Positions 1 to 8,982 of a stretch of DNA of 64,000 nt are shown here, one piece after another; within the stretch, counting starts at the first letter, position 1; each line of letters begins with the position of its first letter. This DNA comes from Rhodospirillaceae bacterium (GTDB lineage Bacteria > Pseudomonadota > Alphaproteobacteria > JAEUKQ01). The DNA lies in assembly GCA_016722635.1 (NCBI GenBank), contig JADKIX010000011.1, forward strand, positions 248,001 through 312,000, in the 5' to 3' direction. Position numbers and translations under genes: made by a program. The notes beneath the pieces are model-generated. The model made no database searches, had not been told where the DNA came from, and worked only from the letters and a program-made list of their open reading frames with translations.

Positions 1-615
1 ACCCGTCACAACCAAGGGGTTAATTTCTATAACACTGGCATCTAATGCAATAAAAGCCTGGTAAAGTGAGCTGATAAAGCCAACAGCCGCATTCACCTGG
101 GCACCCTTGAGCTGTAACCCAAAAGCCAATTGACGGGCATGATGCGGCATTAACCCAGTTACAGGATCAATAACGACCTTCAGAATTTTTTCAGGATGGC
201 TGGCGGCCACTTCCTCAATTTCCGTGCCCCCCTCCACAGATGCCATACAAACAACCCGTGATGTATCACGGTCTACCAACATACTTAAATAAAGTTCCCG
301 TTTAATATCACAGCCCTGCTCAATATAAACGCGCTTCACCACCCGTCCCTTTGGGCCGGTTTGTTTGGTAACCAGCGTCATACCCAACATTTGCGCGGCC
401 AATTTTTGCGCTTCATCCGCTGATTTGGCAAGCTTCACCCCACCAGCCTTGCCGCGTCCGCCCGCATGGATTTGCGCCTTCACTACCCATAATTTGCCGC
501 CGATTTCCGCAACAGCGCTTTTAGCCTCAGTCGGCGTATAGACAACCTTGCCCTTGGGAACAGTGACGCCGTAAGTCTTAACCAGCTCTTTAGCCTGATA
601 TTCATGAATATTCAT
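1..615 (-). CDS. sucC: Succinyl-CoA synthetase beta subunit (ADP-forming), N-terminal part
   Basis: Runs off the left edge of the window, so only the first 205 codons are present; the family is about 390 residues. The start ATG is at 613-615 on the minus strand and the product begins MNIHEYQAKELVKTYGV, the hallmark N-terminus of SucC, followed by the ATP-grasp region (GKVVYTPTEAK and a GRGKAGGVKLA stretch). An AGGAAAA ribosome-binding site lies just upstream. The enzyme, with SucD, interconverts succinyl-CoA and succinate with ADP phosphorylation in the TCA cycle. It follows mdh by 82 bases in the same direction, matching the mdh-sucC-sucD order usual in alphaproteobacteria. Confidence 0.95.
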   Translation of the reverse strand, partial: MNIHEYQAKELVKTYGVTVPKGKVVYTPTEAKSAVAEIGGKLWVVKAQIHAGGRGKAGGVKLAKSADEAQKLAAQMLGMTLVTKQTGPKGRVVKRVYIEQGCDIKRELYLSMLVDRDTSRVVCMASVEGGTEIEEVAASHPEKILKVVIDPVTGLMPHHARQLAFGLQLKGAQVNAAVGFISSLYQAFIALDASVIEINPLVVTG

Positions 616-697
616 CGTATTTTCCTAAGGTATTCCATTTGCAAAAAAGAGACAATTTTTATTATATAAACAACACTATAAGCAGATTAAAATAAGA

Positions 698-1663
698 TTA
701 CTTGGAAGCGTTTGGGATCATTTTCCGGGCGGCATCGATCAATTGCCGAACAGATATAACGGATTTATCAAACATTTCTTTCTCCGTTTTGTTTAAATCA
801 ATTTCGACTATCTTTTCAACCCCATTCGCACCAATTACCGCTGGTACTCCAACATATAAATCTTTTACCCCGTATTCTCCGCTTAAATAGGCAGCACAGG
901 GCAAGACCCGGCGTTTATCCAATAAATACGATTTTGCCATATCAATGGCGGAAGCCGCTGGGGCATAAAAGGCGGAGCCGGTTTTTAAAAGATTAACAAT
1001 CTCCGCACCGCCATCCCTCGTGCGCTGGACAATGGCCTGCAATTTTTCTTCACTTATCCAACCACGTTTAACCAAATCTGGCAACGGAATGCCAGCAACC
1101 GTTGAATACCGAACCAACGGCACCATGCTATCTCCGTGCCCACCCAAGACAAAGCTACTGACATCTTGAACGGAAACCTTCATTTCAGAGGCTAGAAAAT
1201 ACCTGAAGCGGCTACTATCCAAAACGCCTGCCATGCCCACCACCCGCCGCGCTGGAAACCCTGTGGCTTCCCGCATTACCCAGACCATGGCGTCTAAAGG
1301 ATTAGTCACTACGATCACAAAAGCGTTAGGCGCATGTTGCTTAATGAACCCACCGATATCATGAACGATTTTACAATTTATACTTAAAAGATCATCGCGA
1401 CTCATCCCAGGTTTGCGCGGGACGCCCGCAGTTACAATAATAACGTCTGATCCTTTCAGGGCGCTATAGTCGTTACTGCCACTGACCTGGACATCGGCCC
1501 CAAAAACGGCGTTCGCTTGGGCAAGATCCAAGGCTTTTCCCTGCGGAACACCTTCAACCACATCAATCAGCGTAATATCCCCCAATTCCCCAAGACTTGC
1601 GAGTAATCCTAATGTACCGCCGATATTGCCTGCCCCAACTAGGGCAATTTTCTTCCGTGCCAT
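698..1663 (-). CDS. mdh: Malate dehydrogenase
   Basis: NAD-dependent interconversion of malate and oxaloacetate in the TCA cycle. The 321-residue product starts MARKKIALVGAGNIGG, with the Rossmann glycine motif at residues 10-16. The substrate-binding arginine loop is PRKPGMSRDDLL, and the catalytic histidine lies in GGHGDSMVPL. An in-frame ATG eight codons upstream (1687) has no Shine-Dalgarno sequence, whereas AGAGG precedes the ATG at 1663, and the LDH-like MDH family starts with MARKKI, so 1663 is chosen. It lies between zapE and sucC on the same strand and belongs to the TCA gene block with sdhCDAB. Confidence 0.96.
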   Translation of the reverse strand: MARKKIALVGAGNIGGTLGLLASLGELGDITLIDVVEGVPQGKALDLAQANAVFGADVQVSGSNDYSALKGSDVIIVTAGVPRKPGMSRDDLLSINCKIVHDIGGFIKQHAPNAFVIVVTNPLDAMVWVMREATGFPARRVVGMAGVLDSSRFRYFLASEMKVSVQDVSSFVLGGHGDSMVPLVRYSTVAGIPLPDLVKRGWISEEKLQAIVQRTRDGGAEIVNLLKTGSAFYAPAASAIDMAKSYLLDKRRVLPCAAYLSGEYGVKDLYVGVPAVIGANGVEKIVEIDLNKTEKEMFDKSVISVRQLIDAARKMIPNASK

Positions 1664-1736
1664 GATCAGTGCCTCTACTTTCTTCATTGAATGATCATTA
1701 TCATCAATCGATTTACGGTGCTAAGGAGTAGACCTT

Positions 1737-2921
1737 TTATGACCTTTGGTCAAGATCTGACGCATACTTCGAAAATGATCCGTCGTTCGCAGGATAATCC
1801 GCTGAACGCATTTCTTGCAGACGCGATATGGTGCGCCCAAACCCCATATATTGGCCATCTTTATTAGGGTATAAATCAGGAATTTCCACTTCAGCCGTAC
1901 AAATCAAATAACACTGGTTGTCATATAAAACATCAACGAGGGTTACAAAACGGTGAAGGGAGGGTTGGCGGATATCGGAAAATTGGGGAACATTCAAAAG
2001 CAGTACATAGCGAAAATTTTGGGCAATTTCTAAATAATCCGAGGCCCCTAAATTTGCCAGGCATAGTTCTTGAAAATCTGCCCATAAAACCTGGCCTGCT
2101 GTCCGTTGCAACATTAGTTGACGTGACTGGAACTTTAAAAGAGTTGGTTTGACCTGGTTGTTTTTGGTCAATTGGTAAAAAATATTTTCCATTTTCTGCT
2201 GATTCTCGGGCGTTAACGGTGTTAGATAACGCCAATCAACCGGCAATTTTAGCTGGCGGTAATCAATGGGCCCGGTTAATTCATACACATCCATATGCCG
2301 CAAAATAATATCAATGAAGGGCAGAAAATTGTTGCGCTGCAACCCGTTTTTATAAAGATCACGCGGCGCCCAATTGGAGGTTGCGACCACCACAACCCCT
2401 TGCTGGAATAATTCCTTAAAAAGCCTTCCTAAGATCATCGCATCAGCAATATTGGCCACGTGGAACTCGTCAAAACATAGCAAGCTTATTTCCGTGGCAA
2501 TTTGTTGCGCCAACAGGGTTAATAACCCTTCGGTTGTTGGTTTTTGAGGCGATTGCTGTTCCCGTAACAGCCAAAGCTGCTGATGAACTTCCGCCATAAA
2601 TTGATGAAAATGGCTGCGTTTTTTTCTAAAGATGGGAATGCTCTTAAAAAATAAATCCATCAACATGGATTTCCCTCGACCTACATCTCCGTAAATGTAG
2701 ATACCGTACTTGCGAGGAGGCAAGGCTTTACGCTTGTCATGAAACAAACGATGCCAAAAATTCTTGAGCACAGGGGGCCTTAATCGATGTTTGGTCAATT
2801 CTCTAGCCAATTGATCCAGCTTTTCGATAACGGCCGCCTGGTGGGGTTCAAAGTGCCATTGCCCTTTTGAGCACGCCTCCAGATATTGCTGCATGATAGG
2901 GAAAGGTGCCAGGGCAGCCAC
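1737..2921 (-). CDS. zapE: AFG1-family ATPase / cell division protein ZapE
   Basis: P-loop ATPase of the AFG1/ZapE family (394 residues). Walker A is GDVGRGKS at residues 78-85 and Walker B is LLCFDEFHV around residues 148-155. An arginine-rich sensor region follows (ATSNWAPRDLYKNGLQR). In Escherichia coli ZapE associates with the FtsZ ring; eukaryotic AFG1 acts in mitochondrial respiratory-complex quality control, which fits its recurrent placement beside sdh genes in alphaproteobacteria. The predicted start is a GTG with AAGGAA some 12 bases upstream; an internal ATG at codon 10 lacks a ribosome-binding site. It sits 26 bases after sdhB, probably in the same transcript. Role assignment is by family only. 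Confidence 0.9.
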   Translation of the reverse strand: MAALAPFPIMQQYLEACSKGQWHFEPHQAAVIEKLDQLARELTKHRLRPPVLKNFWHRLFHDKRKALPPRKYGIYIYGDVGRGKSMLMDLFFKSIPIFRKKRSHFHQFMAEVHQQLWLLREQQSPQKPTTEGLLTLLAQQIATEISLLCFDEFHVANIADAMILGRLFKELFQQGVVVVATSNWAPRDLYKNGLQRNNFLPFIDIILRHMDVYELTGPIDYRQLKLPVDWRYLTPLTPENQQKMENIFYQLTKNNQVKPTLLKFQSRQLMLQRTAGQVLWADFQELCLANLGASDYLEIAQNFRYVLLLNVPQFSDIRQPSLHRFVTLVDVLYDNQCYLICTAEVEIPDLYPNKDGQYMGFGRTISRLQEMRSADYPANDGSFSKYASDLDQRS

Positions 2922-2947
2922 GAATTTGTGTTCCTTGCCAGCAATAA

Positions 2948-3724
2948 TTAAAGTCGCCGCGCCATCTGCAATTTTTTGATTTCACCGATCGCCTTGGCAG
3001 GATTTAGCCCCTTCGGGCAAGTCTTGGTGCAATTCATAATGGTATGGCATCGATACAGTTTGAAGGGGTCTTCCAATTGTTGCAAACGCTCGCCCGTTGC
3101 GGTATCCCTGCTATCGGCAATCCACCTATAAGCCTGCAGCAAAACAGCAGGCCCGAGATAGCGATCACCATTCCACCAATAACTTGGACACGCGGTTGAA
3201 CAACAAAAGCATAAAATACACTCCCATAACCCATCTAGTTTTGCCCGCTCTTCCGGGGTTTGCAACCGTTCGCGGTTGGGGGCAGGTTCATTGGTCTTCA
3301 ACCAAGGCTGGATCGATTCGTATTGTTTATAAATTCCCTTCAGATCAGGAACCAAATCCTTCACAACCGGCATGTGGGGCAAGGGGTATACTTTGATATC
3401 CCCTTTGATCTCATGGATATACTTGGTGCAAGCCAAGGTATTAGTCCCATCAATATTCATGGCACAAGAACCGCATACCCCCTCCCGGCAGGAACGCCGA
3501 AAGGTTAAAGTCGGATCAATCTCATTTTTAATTTTGATTAATGCATCCAAAACCATCGGGCCACATTGGTCCAAATCAATTTCATAGGTGTCAAGACTTG
3601 GATTTTGCCCTGCTTCTGGATCAAAACGGTAAACTTTTAATTTCTTTGTTTTATTTCCGCCATCAGCCTTAAAAGTTTTGCCCGGTTGAATTTTGGAATT
3701 AGCCGGTAGATTAAATTGTGCCAT
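2948..3724 (-). CDS. sdhB: Succinate dehydrogenase iron-sulfur subunit
   Basis: Electron-transfer subunit of complex II, 258 residues. The N-terminal ferredoxin-type domain has cysteines 79, 84, 87 and 99 (RSCREGVCGSC) for the 2Fe-2S centre. The C-terminal domain has ECILCFCCSTACP (169-180) and the C226/C232/C236 set (RCHTIMNCTKTCPKG) for the 4Fe-4S and 3Fe-4S centres. The extra cysteine in CFCC is the only small irregularity. It follows sdhA after 10 bases and precedes zapE, so sdhC-sdhD-sdhA-sdhB form one operon. Confidence 0.97.
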   Translation of the reverse strand: MAQFNLPANSKIQPGKTFKADGGNKTKKLKVYRFDPEAGQNPSLDTYEIDLDQCGPMVLDALIKIKNEIDPTLTFRRSCREGVCGSCAMNIDGTNTLACTKYIHEIKGDIKVYPLPHMPVVKDLVPDLKGIYKQYESIQPWLKTNEPAPNRERLQTPEERAKLDGLWECILCFCCSTACPSYWWNGDRYLGPAVLLQAYRWIADSRDTATGERLQQLEDPFKLYRCHTIMNCTKTCPKGLNPAKAIGEIKKLQMARRL

Positions 3725-3734
3725 AGCAGACCCC

Positions 3735-5561
3735 CTAATAAACGCGTGCTTTGGGCGGGAAGGATGAAACGTCTTTACTTAAGGGCTGCAAATGGACAGG
3801 CCGGAAATCAACCGTGGGTCTACCCTTTTCTGTCAGCCAGATGATACTGTGCTTGAGCCATTGGTCATCATTGCGCTGCGGATAATCCTCACGCGCATGT
3901 GCTCCGCGGCTTTCCTTGCGTTGCGCGGCCGAATGAATGGTGGCCATGGCCTGATACAGCAAATTGTCTAACTCAAGCATCTCCACCAAATCGCTGTTCC
4001 AAATTAATGACCGGTCATGCAGCACCAGGTCATGACGCTTTTCCCAAGCCTCATTCATAGCTTTTAAACCATTTTGTAAAATATCGCCGCTGCGGAAAAC
4101 GCCGCAATCATTTTGCATAATCCGCTGCATTTCGAGCCTTAAAGCAGCAGGCAAGGTTTTCCCCTTGGCCTGCCTAAAATAATCCAATCGGCTTAAAGAT
4201 AAATCTTGTGCATCTTTTGGCGGCTCAGGATGGGGAGAGTTCGGCTTAATCAATTCGGCACAACGCTTAGCAGCTGCCCGACCAAAAACCACTAAATCAA
4301 GCAATGAATTCGACCCCAGTCGGTTGGCCCCATGGACGGAAACGCAAGCCGCCTCGCCGATAGCCATCAACCCAGGCACCACATGATCGGGATTGCCATT
4401 TTTTAAGGTGACAACCTCTGTCCGATAATTGGTAGGCACACCGCCCATATTATAGTGACAGGTTGGGATAACAGGAATCGGTTGACGGGTTACATCAACG
4501 CCTGCAAAAATACGGGCGGTTTCCGCAATGCCGGGTAATTTTTCATGGATCATCTTGGGATCTAGATGTTCTAAATGCAGGTAAATATGATCCTTTAATT
4601 TGCCCACACCGCGTCCCTCGCGAATTTCGATGGTCATGGAACGGCTGACCACGTCACGCGATGCTAAATCCTTGGCCGCTGGCGCGTAACGCTCCATAAA
4701 ACGTTCGCCCACGGAATTGGTCAAATATCCGCCCTCACCCCTGACCCCTTCAGTGATTAAGCACCCCGCACCATAAATACCAGTTGGATGAAACTGGACA
4801 AACTCCATATCCTGCAAAGGTAATCCCGCTCGCAAAACCATCGCATTGCCATCACCCGTACAGGTGTGGGCAGAGGTACAGGAAAAATAAGCTCGCCCAT
4901 ATCCACCAGTTGCCAAGATAACCATATGAGAGTGGAAACGGTGGATGGTACCGTCATCTAAATTCCAAGCCACCACCCCACGGCAAGTCCCTTGCGCGTC
5001 AAAAATCAAATCCAAAACAAAATATTCAATAAAAAATTCGGCAGAATGCCTAAGGGCTTGCTGATATAGGGTGTGCAGAATGGCATGTCCCGTACGATCC
5101 GCTGCGGCACAGGTGCGCTGGGCAATTCCTTTGCCATATTCCGTAGTCATCCCCCCAAAAGGTCTTTGGTAAATTTTCCCCTCCGCCGTCCTGCTAAACG
5201 GCACACCGTAATGCTCAAGTTCGATAATGGCTGGCGCCGCTTCACGCACCATAAACTCAATGGCATCTTGATCACCCAACCAATCCGAACCTTTAATTGT
5301 ATCATACATATGCCAGCGCCAATCATCAGCGCCCATATTACCTAAAGCTGCACTGATCCCCCCTTGGGCAGCTACCGTATGGCTGCGGGTTGGGAACACC
5401 TTGCTGATACAGGCTGTTTTCAATCCTTGTTCGGCCAACCCGAAAGTCGCCCGCAGCCCTGCCCCCCCCGCACCCACCACCACAACATCGTGATAATGGT
5501 CAACTACAGCATAGGCTTTTCCAGTGATGTTTGGTTTAGCAACAAAAGGCTGCTCAGCCAT
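3735..5561 (-). CDS. sdhA: Succinate dehydrogenase flavoprotein subunit
   Basis: Catalytic subunit of complex II, oxidising succinate to fumarate. The 608-residue length is normal. The FAD dinucleotide motif VVGAGGAGLR is at residues 28-37. Histidine 61 in RSHTVAAQGGISA is the residue expected to carry covalent FAD. Substrate-site motifs are present, including HPTGIYGAG and the HGANRLGSNSLLDL segment. It starts one base after the sdhD stop codon, indicating translational coupling in the sdhCDAB operon. Confidence 0.97.
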   Translation of the reverse strand: MAEQPFVAKPNITGKAYAVVDHYHDVVVVGAGGAGLRATFGLAEQGLKTACISKVFPTRSHTVAAQGGISAALGNMGADDWRWHMYDTIKGSDWLGDQDAIEFMVREAAPAIIELEHYGVPFSRTAEGKIYQRPFGGMTTEYGKGIAQRTCAAADRTGHAILHTLYQQALRHSAEFFIEYFVLDLIFDAQGTCRGVVAWNLDDGTIHRFHSHMVILATGGYGRAYFSCTSAHTCTGDGNAMVLRAGLPLQDMEFVQFHPTGIYGAGCLITEGVRGEGGYLTNSVGERFMERYAPAAKDLASRDVVSRSMTIEIREGRGVGKLKDHIYLHLEHLDPKMIHEKLPGIAETARIFAGVDVTRQPIPVIPTCHYNMGGVPTNYRTEVVTLKNGNPDHVVPGLMAIGEAACVSVHGANRLGSNSLLDLVVFGRAAAKRCAELIKPNSPHPEPPKDAQDLSLSRLDYFRQAKGKTLPAALRLEMQRIMQNDCGVFRSGDILQNGLKAMNEAWEKRHDLVLHDRSLIWNSDLVEMLELDNLLYQAMATIHSAAQRKESRGAHAREDYPQRNDDQWLKHSIIWLTEKGRPTVDFRPVHLQPLSKDVSSFPPKARVY

Positions 5562-5562
5562 T

Positions 5563-5925
5563 TTAGCCCCTTAATACAATGAGAAGAACGGAAACAATCG
5601 ATAACACAGCAACCCCAACACAAATAAATTTACAAAATATCAGCCAAAATACCCGCCAACCCAAATGGGGCACATAATCTTCCACAACCACCTGGATCCC
5701 CAAATATCCATGATAAAATAGGCTGACTAAAAACAAAATCATTAAGGTTGCTGTCCAAGGTGTGCGTAGCCATAAGATGAAATGTTGATAATCCGCATTT
5801 ATATGCAACAACAGGCTGATTACAAACCACAAACTTAAAGGAATCAAGGCGATAGCCGTTAGACGTTGCTTCCACCAATGGGAAACCGCTTCACCTGAAT
5901 GGGGTTCTTGATGCAGGTCCTTCAT
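5563..5925 (-). CDS. sdhD: Succinate dehydrogenase membrane anchor subunit
   Basis: Hydrophobic anchor of complex II, 120 residues from the preferred start. Three transmembrane helices are visible (around LTAIALIPLSLWFVISLLL, an ATLMILFLVSLFYHGYLGIQ segment and VFWLIFCKFICVGVAVL). The second helix holds the haem/quinone-site pattern HGYLGIQVVVEDYV. An upstream ATG at 5952 overlaps sdhC by 17 bases and has no ribosome-binding site, whereas AAGGG lies six bases before the ATG at 5925 (MKDLHQEPH). It belongs to the sdhCDAB operon, between sdhC and sdhA. Confidence 0.93.
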   Translation of the reverse strand: MKDLHQEPHSGEAVSHWWKQRLTAIALIPLSLWFVISLLLHINADYQHFILWLRTPWTATLMILFLVSLFYHGYLGIQVVVEDYVPHLGWRVFWLIFCKFICVGVAVLSIVSVLLIVLRG

Positions 5926-5935
5926 AATATCCCTT

Positions 5936-6307
5936 TTAAAGAAAAACGGCAACCCATGTCATGATTGTCAAAATAAAAGCCGCGGCAATGGCAAGCCAGC
6001 CGCTGCGGTACGTACTATGCAGGCTGTATCCGCGCCCCATATCCCAAAATAGATGCCGGACACCATTGGCAAAGTGAAAGTAAAAGGCAAAACTCCACCC
6101 CATTAATGCGATCAACCCGATCCAAGAAGCTAAAAACCCCTGGGCGGTTTGATACGCTGCCTCCCCCAACGCGGCAGAACACAGCCAATAAACCAAAAGC
6201 AAGGAGCCTATAACCAAGGAAATCCCTGTCATACGGTGCAGAATTGACATAACCGAGGTCAACTGCCAGCGGTAAATGTGTAAATGGGGTGATAGGGGTC
6301 TTGGCAT
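5936..6307 (-). CDS. sdhC: Succinate dehydrogenase cytochrome b556 subunit
   Basis: First gene of the sdh operon. From the preferred start it encodes 123 residues beginning MPRPLSPHLHIYRWQLTSVM, the typical SdhC N-terminus, with quinone-site residues SILHRMTGI. Three transmembrane helices follow, and the haem-ligand pattern is in FHFANGVRHLFWDMGRGY. The longest frame opens at 6352 with 15 extra residues, but no Shine-Dalgarno sequence precedes it, while GGTGAG sits seven bases before the ATG at 6307. The product anchors SdhAB and passes electrons to ubiquinone. Confidence 0.93.
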   Translation of the reverse strand: MPRPLSPHLHIYRWQLTSVMSILHRMTGISLVIGSLLLVYWLCSAALGEAAYQTAQGFLASWIGLIALMGWSFAFYFHFANGVRHLFWDMGRGYSLHSTYRSGWLAIAAAFILTIMTWVAVFL

Positions 6308-6428
6308 GTTATCGCTCACCATAAAAGCAAAATAAGCCAGTAATTTGGCCATAATGGTTTAGCGCGCCCGTCAAATAGTGTCAATTGGAATAAGCAATCA
6401 GGCTTCCAAACCCCGCCTGTCATAAAGA

Positions 6429-6454
6429 AAAAGGACAGATATTCCTGTCCTTTT
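6429..6454 (-). terminator. Rho-independent terminator downstream of the usp gene
   Basis: A perfect 10-bp inverted repeat, AAAAGGACAG (6429-6438) and CTGTCCTTTT (6445-6454), with a six-base loop. Read on the minus strand it is followed by a T-rich tract, and it lies 53 bases beyond the usp stop codon. It separates usp from the sdh operon transcribed in the same direction. A very similar hairpin with the same GGACA/TGTCC core recurs at 38883-38910. Confidence 0.8.
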
Positions 6455-6506
6455 AAAGACGTGATGCAACAATCTTTCAGACAATCAATTAATCATCAGC
6501 CAATTA

Positions 6507-7349
6507 TTAATGGGCCAATAAAATAGGCAAAGAGGCGATTTGCAGCATCTCGCGGGTGGCACCACCCCAAATAAACTGCCGCAACCTGCTGTGGCCGTAC
6601 GCCCCCATCACCAACATAGTACCGCCAACCAGTCCAGCTTCTTCCAACAAGGCACTGCCTATAGCCCGACTGCCCGGATCAAAATTCTTCACCGTGGTTT
6701 TGACCTTATGTGCGGATAACCATTTGACCAATCGATTGCCCCCCATTTCCGCATGGGCAGTCCCATTTAAGATGGTCACCAGGGCTGATTTTTGAAGAAA
6801 GGGTAAAGCCCCCGTCACGGCACGCACCGCCTGCACACTGCCATTCCAGGCAATAACCGGGTTGGCAGTCATATCAGCATTCTTTGCTTCCGCTTTCACG
6901 GGTGGAACCATTAAGGAAGGATGGCCAGTTTCGAATAAAATGGCATCTATCCCGCCATTACCCATACTGGCATTATTACTGCCGGGGCGACTGAAAATGG
7001 TAATATCGGCAAAGCGACCCGCCAAAGCCCAAACATTGGCCTCAGCCCCCTGGACTACCTGGAAAGAAATTTTGATTTGTTGACTATTTTCAGTAACGAT
7101 TTTTTCTGCAGTAGCCTTGGCTTTTTTTGCCCGTTCGTCGGCTGATTGCAAAACAGATGTAACCATTTGTTCAATGGCTAAGCCGGACATGCCGTCCGCG
7201 ATAATCGGCATTATTTCCCTGCTATCCGGTTTTACATGTAAAATATCAAGTTGTGCCTGAAAATTTTTGGCCTGCTGCACCGCTTGCCGCAGGGTTGGCA
7301 CATCTTGTTCTTCGCCGGTAATTAAAGCTAGAATCGATTTAATTGTCAT
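6507..7349 (-). CDS. Universal stress protein (tandem UspA domains)
   Basis: A 280-residue protein with two Usp-like halves. The second ends in VMGAYGHSRLRQFIWGGATREML, the classical ATP-binding G-2x-G-9x-G-(S/T) motif. The N-terminal half (MTIKSILALITGEEQD) is more degenerate, as is common in tandem Usp proteins. The open frame reaches 7493, but the extra 48 residues are unlike the family; the ATG at 7349 has a GGGGGAAG ribosome-binding site and gives the normal N-terminus. These proteins bind ATP and respond to starvation, oxidative or envelope stress; the specific role is unknown. It is transcribed alone and followed by a strong terminator. Confidence 0.85.
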   Translation of the reverse strand: MTIKSILALITGEEQDVPTLRQAVQQAKNFQAQLDILHVKPDSREIMPIIADGMSGLAIEQMVTSVLQSADERAKKAKATAEKIVTENSQQIKISFQVVQGAEANVWALAGRFADITIFSRPGSNNASMGNGGIDAILFETGHPSLMVPPVKAEAKNADMTANPVIAWNGSVQAVRAVTGALPFLQKSALVTILNGTAHAEMGGNRLVKWLSAHKVKTTVKNFDPGSRAIGSALLEEAGLVGGTMLVMGAYGHSRLRQFIWGGATREMLQIASLPILLAH

Positions 7350-7494
7350 GTCTTCCCCCATTTTTAAGGACGTGTATATAGGTTTTATTTTGCCACCATT
7401 ACCCAATTGTCGCTCGTGGCTGACATTTTTACCTATCCTCATTACGTACTGTACGCCGAGTTTTAGGAAAATCAACCATTCATCTATAACCATC

Positions 7495-8562
7495 CTATTT
7501 TTTCGGGGATGTGATCTTCTTAGCTTTTCCTAAAATATTCTTATTTTCTTGGATCAAAGGGGTTTGCTTTAATAATTTTTCTGCGGTTTGGACAATGTTT
7601 AAGGCTGCCCCCCGCCTTAAATTATCGGCAGCAATCCAAAATACTACCTGATTCCCTGATACGCGGATGCGGCTGATAAAAACCGCTTCTTCGCCTGCCG
7701 TTTCAACCGGTGTGACATACCCCTCTGCACGCCGATGGTCAACCACGGAAATACCCGGCGATTGTTCCAACAATTTTTTGACTTCCGCTAACGAAAAAGA
7801 TCGGGGCAAGGTCAAGTGAATAGTCGCCGCATAGCCAATAAAGATTGGTACCTGAACACAAGTTACCGATAATGGCAGGGATGAGCTGAAAACTTGCTGA
7901 AGCTGATCCAGGGTATTTACCTCTTCTTCCGTCCCCCCTTCTTTCGTAAATTCACCAATATGGGGGATAAGATTGAAGGCAATCTGTTTGGTAAAATGCC
8001 GCTTTTGCATGATAGCATTCATGTAAATAGCACGGGTTTGGGTAAATAACTCATCCATGGCTTCCCGCCCGCCCCCAGAAACAGCCTGAAGCAAGGTAAC
8101 CACAGCCTGCGCTATCCCACCATTTTTCATAAAAGGCTGTAATACTAATGCCAACATGATAGCCCCAGGATTTGGGGTCAGGAAGACCGGCGTTTGATGG
8201 TTGACAAGAAGGGAACCATTAACCTCTGGTATCACATATAAACTATTAGCGGGCGCGGGTGTTGCATCTGCAAGAGCAATGACGCGGCAATTAGCGGCCA
8301 AAGCTTTACCCATATATTTCTGGCTAATAGCTGCAGGGGTGCAAAAAATCACCAATGCTGCCTTTTGGAAATCAAAATTTTCCAATCCTTGAATTTTAAG
8401 GATTTTTTCCTCGCCATAAGAAATTTCTTGACCAATGGAATTGGAAGAAGCCAAGGCAATAATTTGGCTTGAGGGAAAATTACGTTCCGCAAACATGCCA
8501 AGAACTTCTTTGCCGATGGTACCGGTTGCCCCTGCAATAACGATATTTAGTAGATTGGTCAT
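7495..8562 (-). CDS. USG-1-like aspartate-semialdehyde dehydrogenase paralogue lacking catalytic residues
   Basis: Clearly homologous to aspartate-semialdehyde dehydrogenase over its full 355 residues: GATGTIGKEVL at the N-terminus, VIPEVNGSLL, LLQAVSGGGREAMDEL and WIAADNLRRGAALNIVQTAEKLL. The active-site signature NPNCST is replaced by TPNPGA, so the nucleophilic cysteine is a proline by alignment. The CVRVP...GHSE segment reads CVQVPIFIGYAA, so the substrate arginine and catalytic histidine also appear changed. This resembles the non-catalytic E. coli paralogue USG-1 more than Asd. It is unlikely to be an active dehydrogenase, and a separate functional asd should exist elsewhere. Function unknown. 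Confidence 0.8.
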   Translation of the reverse strand: MTNLLNIVIAGATGTIGKEVLGMFAERNFPSSQIIALASSNSIGQEISYGEEKILKIQGLENFDFQKAALVIFCTPAAISQKYMGKALAANCRVIALADATPAPANSLYVIPEVNGSLLVNHQTPVFLTPNPGAIMLALVLQPFMKNGGIAQAVVTLLQAVSGGGREAMDELFTQTRAIYMNAIMQKRHFTKQIAFNLIPHIGEFTKEGGTEEEVNTLDQLQQVFSSSLPLSVTCVQVPIFIGYAATIHLTLPRSFSLAEVKKLLEQSPGISVVDHRRAEGYVTPVETAGEEAVFISRIRVSGNQVVFWIAADNLRRGAALNIVQTAEKLLKQTPLIQENKNILGKAKKITSPKK

Positions 8563-8610
8563 CGATTAAAAAACCTGTGAAAATTAAAAATAGGTGGCTA
8601 AAAATAACAG

Positions 8611-8636
8611 TGGCCGGGCTTTTTAAGGCGCGGCCA
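8611..8636 (-). terminator. Probable Rho-independent terminator after the small secreted protein gene
   Basis: An imperfect GC-rich hairpin, TGGCCGGGC (8611-8619) pairing with GCGCGGCCA (8628-8636) with one mismatch. Read on the minus strand it is followed by TGTTATTTTTA. It lies just beyond the stop of the 86-residue secreted protein. Confidence 0.55.
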
Positions 8637-8663
8637 TCGTGTTATCAAGGATCCGTAAAAAAA

Positions 8664-8924
8664 TTACTTCAACTTCAACAATTTTTTTGCCTCGGCCATA
8701 ATGGTGCGGCATTCTGCCTCATCTTTTTCGACCGTTAACTCATCATTGGCATCGCGCAACATCTGTTGCACCATTTTGGTCACATTCGCATCTTTTTGAT
8801 TAGTCATAGCGGTCTGCACTTGCTTGATATCACTGGCACAATCAGCCGTTTGCGCCTGGCCCGATGTGGCAAAACCAAGGAAAGCTAAAATAAAGAAGGC
8901 TTTTCTCAAAAAATCGACTCGCAT
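8664..8924 (-). CDS. Small secreted protein of unknown function
   Basis: 86 residues with a clear Sec signal peptide: positive MRVDFLRK, a hydrophobic core AFFILAFLGFATS and a GQA-QT cleavage site near residues 23-25. The mature part of about 60 residues is charged and helical-looking, with two cysteines (in ADCAS and AECRT) that could form a disulfide. I recognise no family. A purine-rich ribosome-binding site (AGGAGAAAAAAG) precedes the ATG. It lies between pntB and the USG-1-like gene on the same strand and appears to have its own terminator. Confidence 0.75.
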   Translation of the reverse strand: MRVDFLRKAFFILAFLGFATSGQAQTADCASDIKQVQTAMTNQKDANVTKMVQQMLRDANDELTVEKDEAECRTIMAEAKKLLKLK

Positions 8925-8982
8925 CTTTTTTCTCCTATAATTCTCGTTGAACTGATTGCCTGAAGCTTTCAGCTATGCTGCT

